A DNA stretch of 6,243 bases. Origin: Deltaproteobacteria bacterium (GTDB taxonomy: Bacteria; Myxococcota_A; Polyangia; HGW-17; SLPX01). The stretch covers positions 1 through 6,243 of the forward strand of contig JAABSF010000174.1 in the NCBI GenBank assembly GCA_011390535.1. Direction: 5' to 3'. The notes beneath the pieces were generated by a model that was not told the origin of the DNA, did not search any database, and saw only the letters and a program-made list of their open reading frames with translations. Positions 1 to 6,125 of this stretch are shown in pieces. Position 1 is the first letter of the stretch. The number at the start of each line of letters is the position of its first letter. Made by a program: the position numbers and the translations under genes.

Positions 1-92
1 TAGTATCTTGTGCAACCTCCTGTCCAAGAAGCTGTTATCACGGCAAGAAGACACACGCACGAAACTCGGAACAAAGCTCTATGCTCTCTCAT
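1..92 (-). CDS. N-terminal part of a predicted lipoprotein, cut by the left window edge
   Basis: The minus strand opens with ATG at 92-90, preceded by a strong Shine-Dalgarno GGAGGGG (106-100) with a 7-base spacer. Thirty codons are visible. They read as a type II signal peptide: a basic start (MREHRALFR), a hydrophobic core (VSCVCLLAVITASW), and a TGGC lipobox-like end with the lipid cysteine at residue 27. The mature protein is almost entirely outside the window, so no function can be assigned. The gene follows the large lipoprotein gene by 78 bases on the same strand, with no convincing terminator between them, so the two may be co-transcribed. The last two visible bases are TA, so the next codon is either Tyr or a stop; an immediate stop would make this a spurious 30-codon ORF. 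The good SD plus signal peptide makes a real gene more likely. Confidence 0.68.
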   Translation of the reverse strand, partial: MREHRALFRVSCVCLLAVITASWTGGCTRY

Positions 93-99
93 GGCGATT

Positions 100-106
100 C
101 CCCTCC
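100..106 (-). promoter_or_regulatory. Strong ribosome binding site for the partial lipoprotein
   Basis: Read on the minus strand this is GGAGGGG, 7 bases before the ATG at 92. It lies inside a purine-rich run (AAAAAAAGAGAGGAGGGG) downstream of the large lipoprotein's stop codon. It is the main reason for believing that a new gene starts here, because so little of the coding region is visible. Confidence 0.65.
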
Positions 107-170
107 TCTCTTTTTTTGGGGCTGGTTAAAGATTTTCAAATCAGCAAAAAGCTATTAACTTCAAAACTTT

Positions 171-2447
171 TTATTCAAGAGAAAAATACTCTATGCCGCG
201 GGTTGGGTGATCAAGTGCATCCTCAGGGGAAAGATCAAAACCCAACATAGGCGGTGCCAAACCGGCCGTCGAATATGGATTCTCCTGTGGGCCTCCCAGC
301 CAATAGGGATAAAAACCGAACCCTCCCCACGGCCACAAAACAGCACGCCGGGTCTCCAAGTCATAGACGGCGAGGTTACCACCCTTCCCAAGCCCGCTTT
401 GCCCCAAAGCTCCGGAGCCGCGCACCCAAAGAGCATGTTTCGTCACCGTCAATGAAGGCCCAACGGGGATTGATGCACTTTGAAAAGTTTCACCATTACT
501 GCTGGGAAGCCATCGCATCTGATAGTTCACATACCACCCGTAGTTGATGTCTACGCCCGGATCACTTCCGGGTGTTGTATATGACTGGGCGCTCCATTGC
601 CCCTCAAAGTCGTCTATGTCATCGCCTGCATAGTCCGGATGCAACCCTGGGGCCTCCCCTTGAGACAAATCTATGGGCAGAGCCATATATCTGTTGAACG
701 TCTGCCTTAACTCGGGCTCCGTGATCCCGCGTCTGATGTAAAAATGTATGGAAGATTTTACCTGAGGCAACGCCCAAAGTGTTTGGGAATCAGGAGACAG
801 CGCGAAAGAATTGAAAGCCTTGCCAAAAAGGGTGGCGTCCAAACCTTGAAGAGTTCCTGTGGCCGACATATCCACCTCTTCTCCCGTGGCGGTGTCGAAT
901 GCCTTTATCTCAAGGCAACCACCCAAGAAAACCAACACCCGCCCATCATGGAATTGAGCCGTTGTTATCCCCGCCCAAGGAGATGCATCATCACCGCAGA
1001 GCACCTCGTCGTCTTCGTTCACATATGATTGTCCAACCTCAGGTCCGACATAGTATTCATAATCACCAAGGCTCTGTAGGTCCGGCGCGCCGGTATCCTC
1101 ATCAAATTCGGCCACAAAAACGCAGTGTGCTCCCCGGCATGGTTCGGGAGCGGCGCCGGAGGTGGATGTGCCTGTAAAGCTCATATAAAGAACAGCTCCG
1201 TGGGCGGCAAAATCATCAATACCATATTGCAACAGAGCATCATCCTGGCCGGCGAGATAACCAGCTGATACATCGCCGTCAACAAGGCCGCTAACTTCGG
1301 CATACCATATTCCCTCATCAGCGGCTGCTTCATTTGTGTTCATCCTGGATGCTGAAGCATTCGTTATCCACAAATAACCTCGATCGCCTTCTCCGGCATG
1401 ATACAAACCTCTGCAAGGCATGTGATTGTCCGTGCCGGGAAGCATTACGCGACGGCCTCCATGCAGCTGCGTTCGCGTCTCGACGTCAAAAGGAACAACA
1501 TAGCCGGCGCCGCCTTCGGAGGAATCATCAAAAAGCAAAAACACCGTACTCCCAGGCCCTCGAACCATCCCGCATACCGTACCGGCCAAGGGTTGATCAC
1601 CTGTATCTTTCATTTCAAATCTGTAACTTCCGCTACCCTCGGCGGTCTCCACTACCGAATGTGTGTTCAAATCAACAAGCCTGACGCCGTCTTCAACAGC
1701 CACAGCTATCAAACCATTCTCCGATACCGGATCAGGGGAAAGATCCCGCTCATGTACATGCTGCATACGAAGGGTATCCAGAGCTGTCTCTTCATCATCA
1801 ACCAAGGTCACCTCCATGGGCATCGGCAAAGGATTGACGCCCGGAGATGGTTCAACCTCCTGATCACTCAACATAATGTCCAGCTCGCTGACCGCTCCTC
1901 CCCACGCGGTCTCCTTTGTGTCAAACCCATCATCCCAACCATATCCCATTGCGCGGGATAGCCCAGTATCAGCGAACACCATAAACAAGTAAGTCCCTTC
2001 TGGAAGTCCAGTGGCCACAATATCCGGACCAAAGCTGTTTTGAATAGGATCTCCGCTTGTTTCGCTCTCTTGAATCTCCCTCAGCAAAACTGGATTTTCG
2101 CAAAAAACATCCGCCAAATCGCAAAGCATTATAACCAGGCGCGTGTCCCGGAAATCTTCAGAAGCTGGTGTATAAACATTATTGTCAATATATGCCTTCC
2201 AGGCATTCCCTACGAACTGCCCACCTGCATTCGGCCCCCAAGTAGGTGTGAAGCTGAGAGACGCATTTCCTTGGAGTCCTGTATCCGGCAAAACCGTGGA
2301 GTCCGGCAAACCTCCATCATCTGTTTTACCACCACCACTGTCTCCACAACCAACACAAAGAGTGATCAAAACAGTCGAGATCAAAAAAGCCATAAAACCA
2401 ATCTTCAAACTCGACCCCTTCGGAATGAATGCCTGTAGTAATCTCAT
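171..2447 (-). CDS. Large predicted lipoprotein, probable beta-propeller-like repeat protein of unknown function
   Basis: This 758-residue protein is not assigned to a named family. It starts at ATG 2447 with SD GGAGGAA at 2462-2456. Residues 1-33 form a lipoprotein signal peptide: basic residues at 2, 10 and 15, a hydrophobic core at 17-32, and LCVGC with the lipid cysteine at 34. The -3 position of the lipobox is Cys, which is slightly atypical. A Gly/Asp/Ser/Thr-rich tether follows (about 35-60), as in many surface lipoproteins of Myxococcota-like bacteria. The remainder is rich in Gly, Asp and aromatic residues. It contains propeller-like stretches such as GVRLVDLNTHSVV, YVVPFDVETRTQL, EIKAFDTATGEEV, SFALSPDSQTLWALP and NLAVYDLETRRAVLWPWGG, which resemble YVTN/WD-type blades (strand, D-x-x-T turn, strand). 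Several Cys residues in the mature part could form disulfides. The protein is predicted to sit on an envelope membrane; the propeller fold is inference, and ligand and role are unknown. The gene is divergent from the lipocalin gene. Confidence 0.9.
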   Translation of the reverse strand: MRLLQAFIPKGSSLKIGFMAFLISTVLITLCVGCGDSGGGKTDDGGLPDSTVLPDTGLQGNASLSFTPTWGPNAGGQFVGNAWKAYIDNNVYTPASEDFRDTRLVIMLCDLADVFCENPVLLREIQESETSGDPIQNSFGPDIVATGLPEGTYLFMVFADTGLSRAMGYGWDDGFDTKETAWGGAVSELDIMLSDQEVEPSPGVNPLPMPMEVTLVDDEETALDTLRMQHVHERDLSPDPVSENGLIAVAVEDGVRLVDLNTHSVVETAEGSGSYRFEMKDTGDQPLAGTVCGMVRGPGSTVFLLFDDSSEGGAGYVVPFDVETRTQLHGGRRVMLPGTDNHMPCRGLYHAGEGDRGYLWITNASASRMNTNEAAADEGIWYAEVSGLVDGDVSAGYLAGQDDALLQYGIDDFAAHGAVLYMSFTGTSTSGAAPEPCRGAHCVFVAEFDEDTGAPDLQSLGDYEYYVGPEVGQSYVNEDDEVLCGDDASPWAGITTAQFHDGRVLVFLGGCLEIKAFDTATGEEVDMSATGTLQGLDATLFGKAFNSFALSPDSQTLWALPQVKSSIHFYIRRGITEPELRQTFNRYMALPIDLSQGEAPGLHPDYAGDDIDDFEGQWSAQSYTTPGSDPGVDINYGWYVNYQMRWLPSSNGETFQSASIPVGPSLTVTKHALWVRGSGALGQSGLGKGGNLAVYDLETRRAVLWPWGGFGFYPYWLGGPQENPYSTAGLAPPMLGFDLSPEDALDHPTRGIEYFSLE

Positions 2448-2538
2448 AATCGTTCTTCCTCCAATAGTAAAAACAACCTACTGTTATAAAAACGCAAAAT
2501 CTTTCGGCCACGCCCTCGAGCTGTCCAATAATGGATGC

Positions 2539-2566
2539 ATAATAAAGAGGGCGAAAAGCTATCCAA
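2539..2566 (-). promoter_or_regulatory. Candidate sigma70-type promoter for the large lipoprotein gene
   Basis: On the minus strand, TTGGAT (2566-2561) is followed after 16 bases by TATTAT (2544-2539). This gives a plausible -35/-10 pair about 90 bases before the ATG at 2447. The right arm of an inverted repeat (GAGGGCG, 2547-2553) lies in the spacer. The match is moderate, AT-rich sequence produces such pairs by chance, and the promoter preference of this organism is unknown. Confidence 0.3.
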
Positions 2567-2620
2567 CCTCCGCCCAATTTCAATCTCACTGCAATATACT
2601 CTGTTTATGTGTGATCACCA

Positions 2621-2680
2621 AAAACAAAAACAAACAAAATCAAACAAAAACAAACGAACTCAAACGAACTCAAACAAAAA
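2621..2680. repeat. Six tandem 10-bp A-rich repeats in the divergent intergenic region
   Basis: The tract divides into six 10-mers: AAAACAAAAA, CAAACAAAAT, CAAACAAAAA, CAAACGAACT, CAAACGAACT and CAAACAAAAA. The consensus is CAAAC-R-AA-M-W. The two CAAACGAACT copies are identical neighbours, which suggests recent duplication. The period is close to one DNA helical turn, so the short A-tracts fall on the same face of the helix. Such phasing is known to produce intrinsic curvature. The tract lies about 135-195 bases before the lipocalin ATG, where it could act as a curved or UP-like activating element, a protein-binding array, or simply a slippage-prone repeat. The sequence shows the repeat; any function is inference. 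Confidence 0.85.
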
Positions 2681-2696
2681 CAAAGCTGTTTTTTTT

Positions 2697-2720
2697 GAGA
2701 TGTAAAAGAATAATCATCTC
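2697..2720. promoter_or_regulatory. Short inverted repeat, possible operator or hairpin upstream of the lipocalin
   Basis: GAGATG (2697-2702) and CATCTC (2715-2720) are perfect 6-bp arms around a 12-base AT-rich centre. A T8 tract precedes the left arm and TTT follows the right arm. The centre contains AATAAT (2709-2714), one mismatch from a -10 hexamer, but no good -35 accompanies it. A 6-bp inverted repeat with this loop is expected by chance in a window of this size, so only its position supports a regulatory role. Confidence 0.2.
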
Positions 2721-2815
2721 TTTCCAAGAACCGGCACAAATGCTTTTGACTTTTATTTTTTGTGAGACAAAAACAAGTTAGAGTTTTAAACCCAAGGAAT
2801 ACGAAAGGAACCCAC

Positions 2816-3406
2816 ATGAGGTTTTTCAATGGGAGAGCCAAAATGATCCCACCGAAATGGACGATGATATTTGTTTGCACATTGTCGTTGTTCGGAGCGG
2901 TGGCAATGGTCTCTTGCAAACCCACCACTACAGAGCGTCTCGGCTTGCCGCCCCTAAAAACGGTAAAAAAAGTTGATCTAAATAGATATCTGGGCAAATG
3001 GTACGAAATAGCCGGCTTTCCTCAGCGATTCCAGAAAGGCTGCACCGGCAGCACGGCAAAGTACATAAAAAGACAAGATGGCAGAATACGAGTCGTGAAT
3101 CGTTGCCGAAAAGGATCTCTGCGAGGCAAGAGAGCCTCTGCAAAAGGTCTCGCCCGAGTTGTGGACAAAAAAACCAACGCTAAACTGAAAGTAAGCTTTT
3201 TCAGACCTTTTTGGGGAGACTACTGGATTATCGATTTGGATGACAATTATCAATATGCCGTCGTTGGGCATCCCAGCCGTGACTATCTGTGGATTCTCAG
3301 CCGCACCCCGCAGATGGACGAATCCGTCTATGAGGGAATCTTGAAACGTCTCAAAACCCAAGGTTATGAAATCAGCAGATTAAAGAAGACACTCCAACCA
3401 AAATAA
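2816..3406 (+). CDS. blc: Blc-type bacterial lipocalin, predicted outer-membrane lipoprotein
   Basis: The 196-residue product resembles E. coli Blc along most of its mature length. A lipoprotein signal peptide (about residues 10-33) ends in MVSC, making Cys34 the lipidated residue; the box is imperfect, with Met at -3. Mature landmarks are the lipocalin GxW motif at 60-62 within YLGKWYEIAGF, the strand KVSFFRPFWGDYW (125-137), and the very Blc-like DYLWILSRTP (156-165). Cys76 and Cys97 could pair as a disulfide across the first strands. Bacterial lipocalins form an eight-stranded barrel that binds lipophilic ligands; E. coli Blc binds lysophospholipids and is induced under starvation and membrane stress. 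I chose ATG 2816 because AAAGGAA (2804-2810) lies just upstream. ATG 2843, with GGGAGAG before it, is also plausible and keeps the signal peptide; GTG 2762 is less likely. The transporter genes follow about 50 bases downstream on the same strand. The ligand is unknown. Confidence 0.93.
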   Translation: MRFFNGRAKMIPPKWTMIFVCTLSLFGAVAMVSCKPTTTERLGLPPLKTVKKVDLNRYLGKWYEIAGFPQRFQKGCTGSTAKYIKRQDGRIRVVNRCRKGSLRGKRASAKGLARVVDKKTNAKLKVSFFRPFWGDYWIIDLDDNYQYAVVGHPSRDYLWILSRTPQMDESVYEGILKRLKTQGYEISRLKKTLQPK

Positions 3407-3418
3407 GAGGCTGCCCTT

Positions 3419-3460
3419 ATGGCAATCGGCTTTTGTTTACTTTTGAGGAAAATCACTTGA
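3419..3460 (+). CDS. Possible 13-codon leader ORF, translationally coupled to fetA
   Basis: ATG 3419 opens a 13-residue frame, MAIGFCLLLRKIT, preceded by AAGAGG (3405-3410) with an 8-base spacer. That SD overlaps the lipocalin stop codon. The frame stops at TGA 3458-3460, which overlaps the TTG start of the ATPase gene (3457-3459) as TTGA, analogous to the ATGA overlap further downstream. The ATPase SD (3445-3449) lies inside this mini-ORF, so a ribosome translating it would cover or expose the start of the next gene. It could be a coupling or leader peptide, or chance. No attenuator-like run of regulatory codons is evident. Confidence 0.3.
   Translation: MAIGFCLLLRKIT
3445..3449 (+). promoter_or_regulatory. 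Ribosome binding site that places the fetA start at TTG 3457
   Basis: GAGGA is 7 bases before TTG 3457. The more upstream in-frame TTG at 3433 has only a T-rich, SD-poor sequence (GGCAATCGGCTT) before it. The predicted protein from 3457 also starts close to the first conserved strand of the nucleotide-binding domain, as expected for this family. This favours the shorter 223-residue product. Confidence 0.65.
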
Positions 3461-4128
3461 AACCTCCGGCCATTCATATAGAGAACTTGACCGTTGAATT
3501 TGATGGAAAAACCATCTTTTCGGGACTTAATATGAAGATCCTTCCGGGTGAAAAACTCACCGTGGTGGGCAAATCAGGCAGCGGCAAATCAACCCTGCTT
3601 CACTGCCTGCTTGGTTTCGTCACTCCCAGGAGAGGCAGGATTCTAATTTTTGGGGATGAGCTCACCGATGAGTCTGCATGGAAAATCAGAACATACATGG
3701 CCTATGTGGCTCAGGAGCCCGAGCTGGGAGAAGGCAAAATCCGTGATATTCTAGAACGCCCATTCAACTACAAAGCAAACCGGCATTTACAAGAGAATCT
3801 CTCTCGTATTCCGTCGCTGATGAAAAACTTGGATCTACCAAAATCATTGCTCGAAAAGGAACCATCCACCCTTTCAGGCGGTGAAAAACAACGCTTCGCG
3901 CTCATATCGGCGTTGCTCCTGGATCGCAGCATCCTCCTGTTGGACGAAGCGTCGTCGGCCTTGGACAAGGCATCCAAAGATATGGTAATCGACTTATTGA
4001 AAGCACAACACGAGCTGACCATTCTCTCGATCTCTCATGATAAGGAATGGCTTAGTTTATCCGATGCTGTTTTTGAGTTTCCGGTCACATCAGAACACTC
4101 TGATCCGGATCAAAGGGACACAGAATGA
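3457..4128 (+). CDS. fetA: ABC transporter ATP-binding protein, FetA (YbbL) family
   Basis: This is the ATP-hydrolysing subunit of an ABC transporter. Numbered from TTG 3457 (223 residues), the landmarks are Walker A GKSGSGKST at 38-46, Q-loop Gln86 in YVAQEPEL, signature LSGGEKQ at 139-145, Walker B SILLLD at 158-163 with catalytic Glu164, D-loop SALD at 167-170 and switch His194. All catalytic elements are intact. Length and partner match E. coli FetA (about 225 residues), which with FetB forms a transporter linked to iron export and resistance to peroxide stress. The assignment rests mainly on the downstream gene, a clear UPF0014/FetB permease: the ATPase alone could be called a generic ABC subunit. 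The stop codon overlaps the permease start (ATGA), indicating coupled translation. The upstream lipocalin is on the same strand about 50 bases away. TTG is an unusual start, and an alternative TTG at 3433 would add 8 residues. Confidence 0.88.
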   Translation: MKPPAIHIENLTVEFDGKTIFSGLNMKILPGEKLTVVGKSGSGKSTLLHCLLGFVTPRRGRILIFGDELTDESAWKIRTYMAYVAQEPELGEGKIRDILERPFNYKANRHLQENLSRIPSLMKNLDLPKSLLEKEPSTLSGGEKQRFALISALLLDRSILLLDEASSALDKASKDMVIDLLKAQHELTILSISHDKEWLSLSDAVFEFPVTSEHSDPDQRDTE

Positions 4129-4925
4129 ATCTCATAGACATCAGTTTTTGGCGTTTGTCATTGGGTTACCTGCTCCTGGCGATTCCTCTCGGGCTCATCC
4201 TGTGGTTGCGGCTGCCTATGTTCGGTCGGACAGTGAGTGCGGTGATCCGAATGACCGTCCAGCTCCTCTTTGTGGGGTTCTACCTTCAGTTCATTTTTGA
4301 CTTGGAAAACCTCTGGGTCACGGGAGCCTGGGTGATGATAATGATTGGAGTGGCCGATGTTTCCATCATCAATGGGAGCAACTTAAAGCTCAGCAAACTC
4401 GCGATCAGCCTTTTCATTGCTCTGGCGGTGGGAACAATCATTCCTCTTTCGTTTTTCGTTTTCATCGCCTTGGATAAACAAGCCGCCCTTGAGACAAGGT
4501 ACATCGTCCCGATATTTGGGATGATTCTTGGAAATTGCCTCCGCGCCGACATCATCGGCATCCGCACTTTTTATGACTCACTGTTGAAAAATGAAAAAAC
4601 CTATCTGCTCACCCTCTCCCAAGGCGCGAGCTTAAAAGAGGCTATTCACCCTTTCGTTCGCAATGCTTGTGAAGCGGCGCTGGCGCCTACTGTGGCAACT
4701 ATCGCCACCATCGGCCTTGTGGCTTTGCCCGGGATGATGACCGGGGTAATCCTCGGCGGGGGCAACCCAATGGCTGCAATCAAATACCAAATTGCCATTA
4801 TGATTGCCATTTTTTCCGGCACGGCCTTAACGGTGATACTCGCTATTCGATTGACGGCTTACGGCAATTTTTCCAACACTGGAATGCTGGACCACGGTGT
4901 TTTCAAACGCCTTAAAAAACAGTAA
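4125..4925 (+). CDS. fetB: ABC transporter permease, FetB (YbbM, UPF0014) family
   Basis: This 266-residue inner-membrane protein is close in length to E. coli FetB (about 259). Hydrophobic segments lie at roughly 12-28, 37-58, 65-82, 92-116, 126-139, 189-210 and 219-243. Family hallmarks are the early RMTVQLLFVGFYL stretch (42-54), PIFGMILGN (129-137), and the strongly conserved IGLVALPGMMTG (196-207) followed by a GGGNPMAAIKYQI segment (211-223). ATG 4125 overlaps the ATPase stop as ATGA, and AAAGGGA (4112-4118) is its SD. FetAB-type proteins are implicated in iron export in E. coli, and the plant relatives STAR2/ALS3 in aluminium tolerance. Substrate therefore cannot be read from sequence alone; metal or a related substrate is the family-based inference. 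The gene ends 24 bases before the convergent stop of the next gene, and no clear intrinsic terminator is visible there. Confidence 0.92.
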   Translation: MNLIDISFWRLSLGYLLLAIPLGLILWLRLPMFGRTVSAVIRMTVQLLFVGFYLQFIFDLENLWVTGAWVMIMIGVADVSIINGSNLKLSKLAISLFIALAVGTIIPLSFFVFIALDKQAALETRYIVPIFGMILGNCLRADIIGIRTFYDSLLKNEKTYLLTLSQGASLKEAIHPFVRNACEAALAPTVATIATIGLVALPGMMTGVILGGGNPMAAIKYQIAIMIAIFSGTALTVILAIRLTAYGNFSNTGMLDHGVFKRLKKQ

Positions 4926-4949
4926 TGGGAGAGACTATAAGTGGTGAGC

Positions 4950-6125
4950 TCAACCGCCGGCCACGGGTGATTCTCGAACTATCTTCAAAACACTATCCAG
5001 GTGGGCGCGCGCTTTATCAATTTTACCCCTCTCCAGAGATACACAAGCGTCCTGAAGGCCTGCGCTGAGTTCTTTCAACTTCGGCCAGGCCGCTACACTT
5101 TCAGGGCTCCCTGTAACATTCATCAGCCTCTTCAGCTCAGTGCTGTACTCTTGAACAGCTCTTGTCCGTCTAGACTCATAGTCTTGTTCGCCGACCACCG
5201 ACTCCAGCTCTTTTAGGTCATGGATCATTTTCTCCAAGGTGGGCAGATCAGGGAGACGCAGGGTGGCAGCGAAAGCTTCCTCACCGGAGCTCTTGGCTTT
5301 TTGCCTCATGGGCCGCCCCATATAGATTCGCAAAGAACGAGCCACAGAAGTGAGCGCGTCCCGAAACTCGGGCTCCTCATCAAATTGCCGGGATACATGA
5401 GTCAATCTCTCAGAGCAACTGTTGTAATCATTTTCTCTCTCCTGCGGCGACGAACAATCTCCGGGTGTCCACGGAGGCATCGCATCCCGGCGCAAATCGC
5501 CCCCTGTCCGCAAAATCCAATCTCTTTCCAACTTTGAGAGGCTTTTCCTTACTTGCCAAAGCTGTCTTACTTTTCGTCCGCCCACCGTCAACTTGTTCTT
5601 TTTCAAAGCCAACTCAGAGGCCCACTTTTCGAGCTGACGGGTCGGTTGCATCAGCTCCTCAATATCGTCATGCCCCCTGGACCTCTTGAGCAGCTCCAAC
5701 ACCCGATCCAGTTCATGTAAAACAAATGAACAAAGCAAAGGGGCGTTCATTTCATCGGGCAACTCTTCATCGGTTAAATCATCCTCAGCGCTCACCCTCC
5801 TCTCCGCAGTTGGGCCTCTCCCCACGCCCAAGCTTCCTCCTGTCTCTACGACTCTTCCCTCGCCCGCTTGTCCTCCTTTGCGCTCACTGTAAGCCACACC
5901 CCCGGATTCATTGGATGCGCTTGTGGTTTGAACCGGATCTTCCATACGGAGGAGCTTAATGACCCCGACCATCAACAACACAAACCCGGCAACAGCCGCC
6001 AAGAGCGCATACAAACCAATACCCTTTAGACCCCATTTTAAGGTGATCGCCGAACCCGAGCCTGTAACAACCCCCCCGGAGACCATGAAAAACCAATGAA
6101 AAAATTTATTCCCTAAGGCGCTCAT
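4950..6125 (-). CDS. Two-TM membrane protein with a long charged helical cytoplasmic-type region, function unknown
   Basis: I do not recognise this 391-residue protein. Two hydrophobic segments lie near the N-terminus (about 8-29 and 35-59) with a short basic loop (LKWGLKG) between them, followed by KLLR. A disordered-looking linker rich in Gly, Ser and Glu follows (about 62-125, including SAEDDLTDEELPDE). The rest (about 128-391) is highly charged and predicted mostly helical, with leucine-rich heptad-like stretches (HELDRVLELLKRSR, LEKMIHDLKELESVV, AGLQDACVSLERGKIDKARAHLDSVLKIV). The last of these has a TPR- or bundle-like look. Basic residues after TM2 suggest that the C-terminal region is cytoplasmic. 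ATG 6125 is preceded by AAGGTGAG with suitable spacing, and the TAG of the upstream reading frame abuts it directly (TAGATG), suggesting an operon with that gene. The gene converges on fetB. An adaptor or structural role is possible but not supported by any motif. Confidence 0.82.
   Translation of the reverse strand: MSALGNKFFHWFFMVSGGVVTGSGSAITLKWGLKGIGLYALLAAVAGFVLLMVGVIKLLRMEDPVQTTSASNESGGVAYSERKGGQAGEGRVVETGGSLGVGRGPTAERRVSAEDDLTDEELPDEMNAPLLCSFVLHELDRVLELLKRSRGHDDIEELMQPTRQLEKWASELALKKNKLTVGGRKVRQLWQVRKSLSKLERDWILRTGGDLRRDAMPPWTPGDCSSPQERENDYNSCSERLTHVSRQFDEEPEFRDALTSVARSLRIYMGRPMRQKAKSSGEEAFAATLRLPDLPTLEKMIHDLKELESVVGEQDYESRRTRAVQEYSTELKRLMNVTGSPESVAAWPKLKELSAGLQDACVSLERGKIDKARAHLDSVLKIVRESPVAGG

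Larger units (their letters stand above)
2448..2815. other. Divergent intergenic region between the large lipoprotein and the lipocalin
   Basis: These 368 bases separate two divergently transcribed genes. From left to right they hold: the SD of the minus-strand gene (2456-2462); a 7-bp inverted repeat, CGCCCTC at 2511-2517 and GAGGGCG at 2547-2553; a weak minus-strand promoter candidate (2539-2566); a 10-bp-period A-rich repeat (2621-2680); a T8 tract (2689-2696); a GAGATG/CATCTC inverted repeat (2697-2720); and the lipocalin SD AAAGGAA (2804-2810). Reading frames that cross this region in either direction are of very low complexity and have no matching SD, so I see no extra gene here. A GTG at 2762 is in frame with the lipocalin but has no good SD. 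Confidence 0.75.

Noticed and set aside
140..175. Possible terminator between the two minus-strand lipoprotein genes (AAAAAG and CTTTTT arms)
   Set aside because: The stem is almost all A/T pairs with a long loop, and the nearby AAGCTATTAACTT is an imperfect palindrome; neither would form a stable terminator hairpin.
1398..1961. 187-codon plus-strand open frame
   Set aside because: It is fully antisense to the large lipoprotein, has no SD or recognisable domain, and its composition (many His, Arg, Ser, Pro) is that of a reverse-strand shadow.
2746..2751. TTGACT as a -35 element for the lipocalin gene
   Set aside because: No reasonable -10 lies 15-19 bases downstream; the expected position reads AAAAAC.
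2182..2781. 199-codon plus-strand frame ending in a Lys/Asn/Gln/Thr-rich run (KNKNKQNQTKT...)
   Set aside because: It is antisense to the start of the large lipoprotein and then reads through the A-rich repeat; the apparent repeat peptide is only the translation of CAAACAAAAA units.
2605..2997. 130-codon minus-strand frame crossing the repeat and the lipocalin gene
   Set aside because: It overlaps the well-supported lipocalin on the opposite strand and its Phe/Val/Cys-rich end is the complement of the A-rich repeat.
3407..3437. Possible terminator between the lipocalin and fetA (GGCTGCC...GGCAATCGGCTTTT)
   Set aside because: Only a 4-bp TGCC/GGCA stem forms before mismatches, and the T-run is short and interrupted.
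4101..4112. Perfect 12-bp palindrome TGATCCGGATCA just before the fetB SD
   Set aside because: About one or two such palindromes are expected by chance in a window this long, and it lies within fetA coding sequence.
4926..4949. Bidirectional terminator between fetB and the convergent gene
   Set aside because: The 24-base gap contains no stable stem and no T-run on either strand; TGAGCTCA at its edge is only an 8-bp palindrome.
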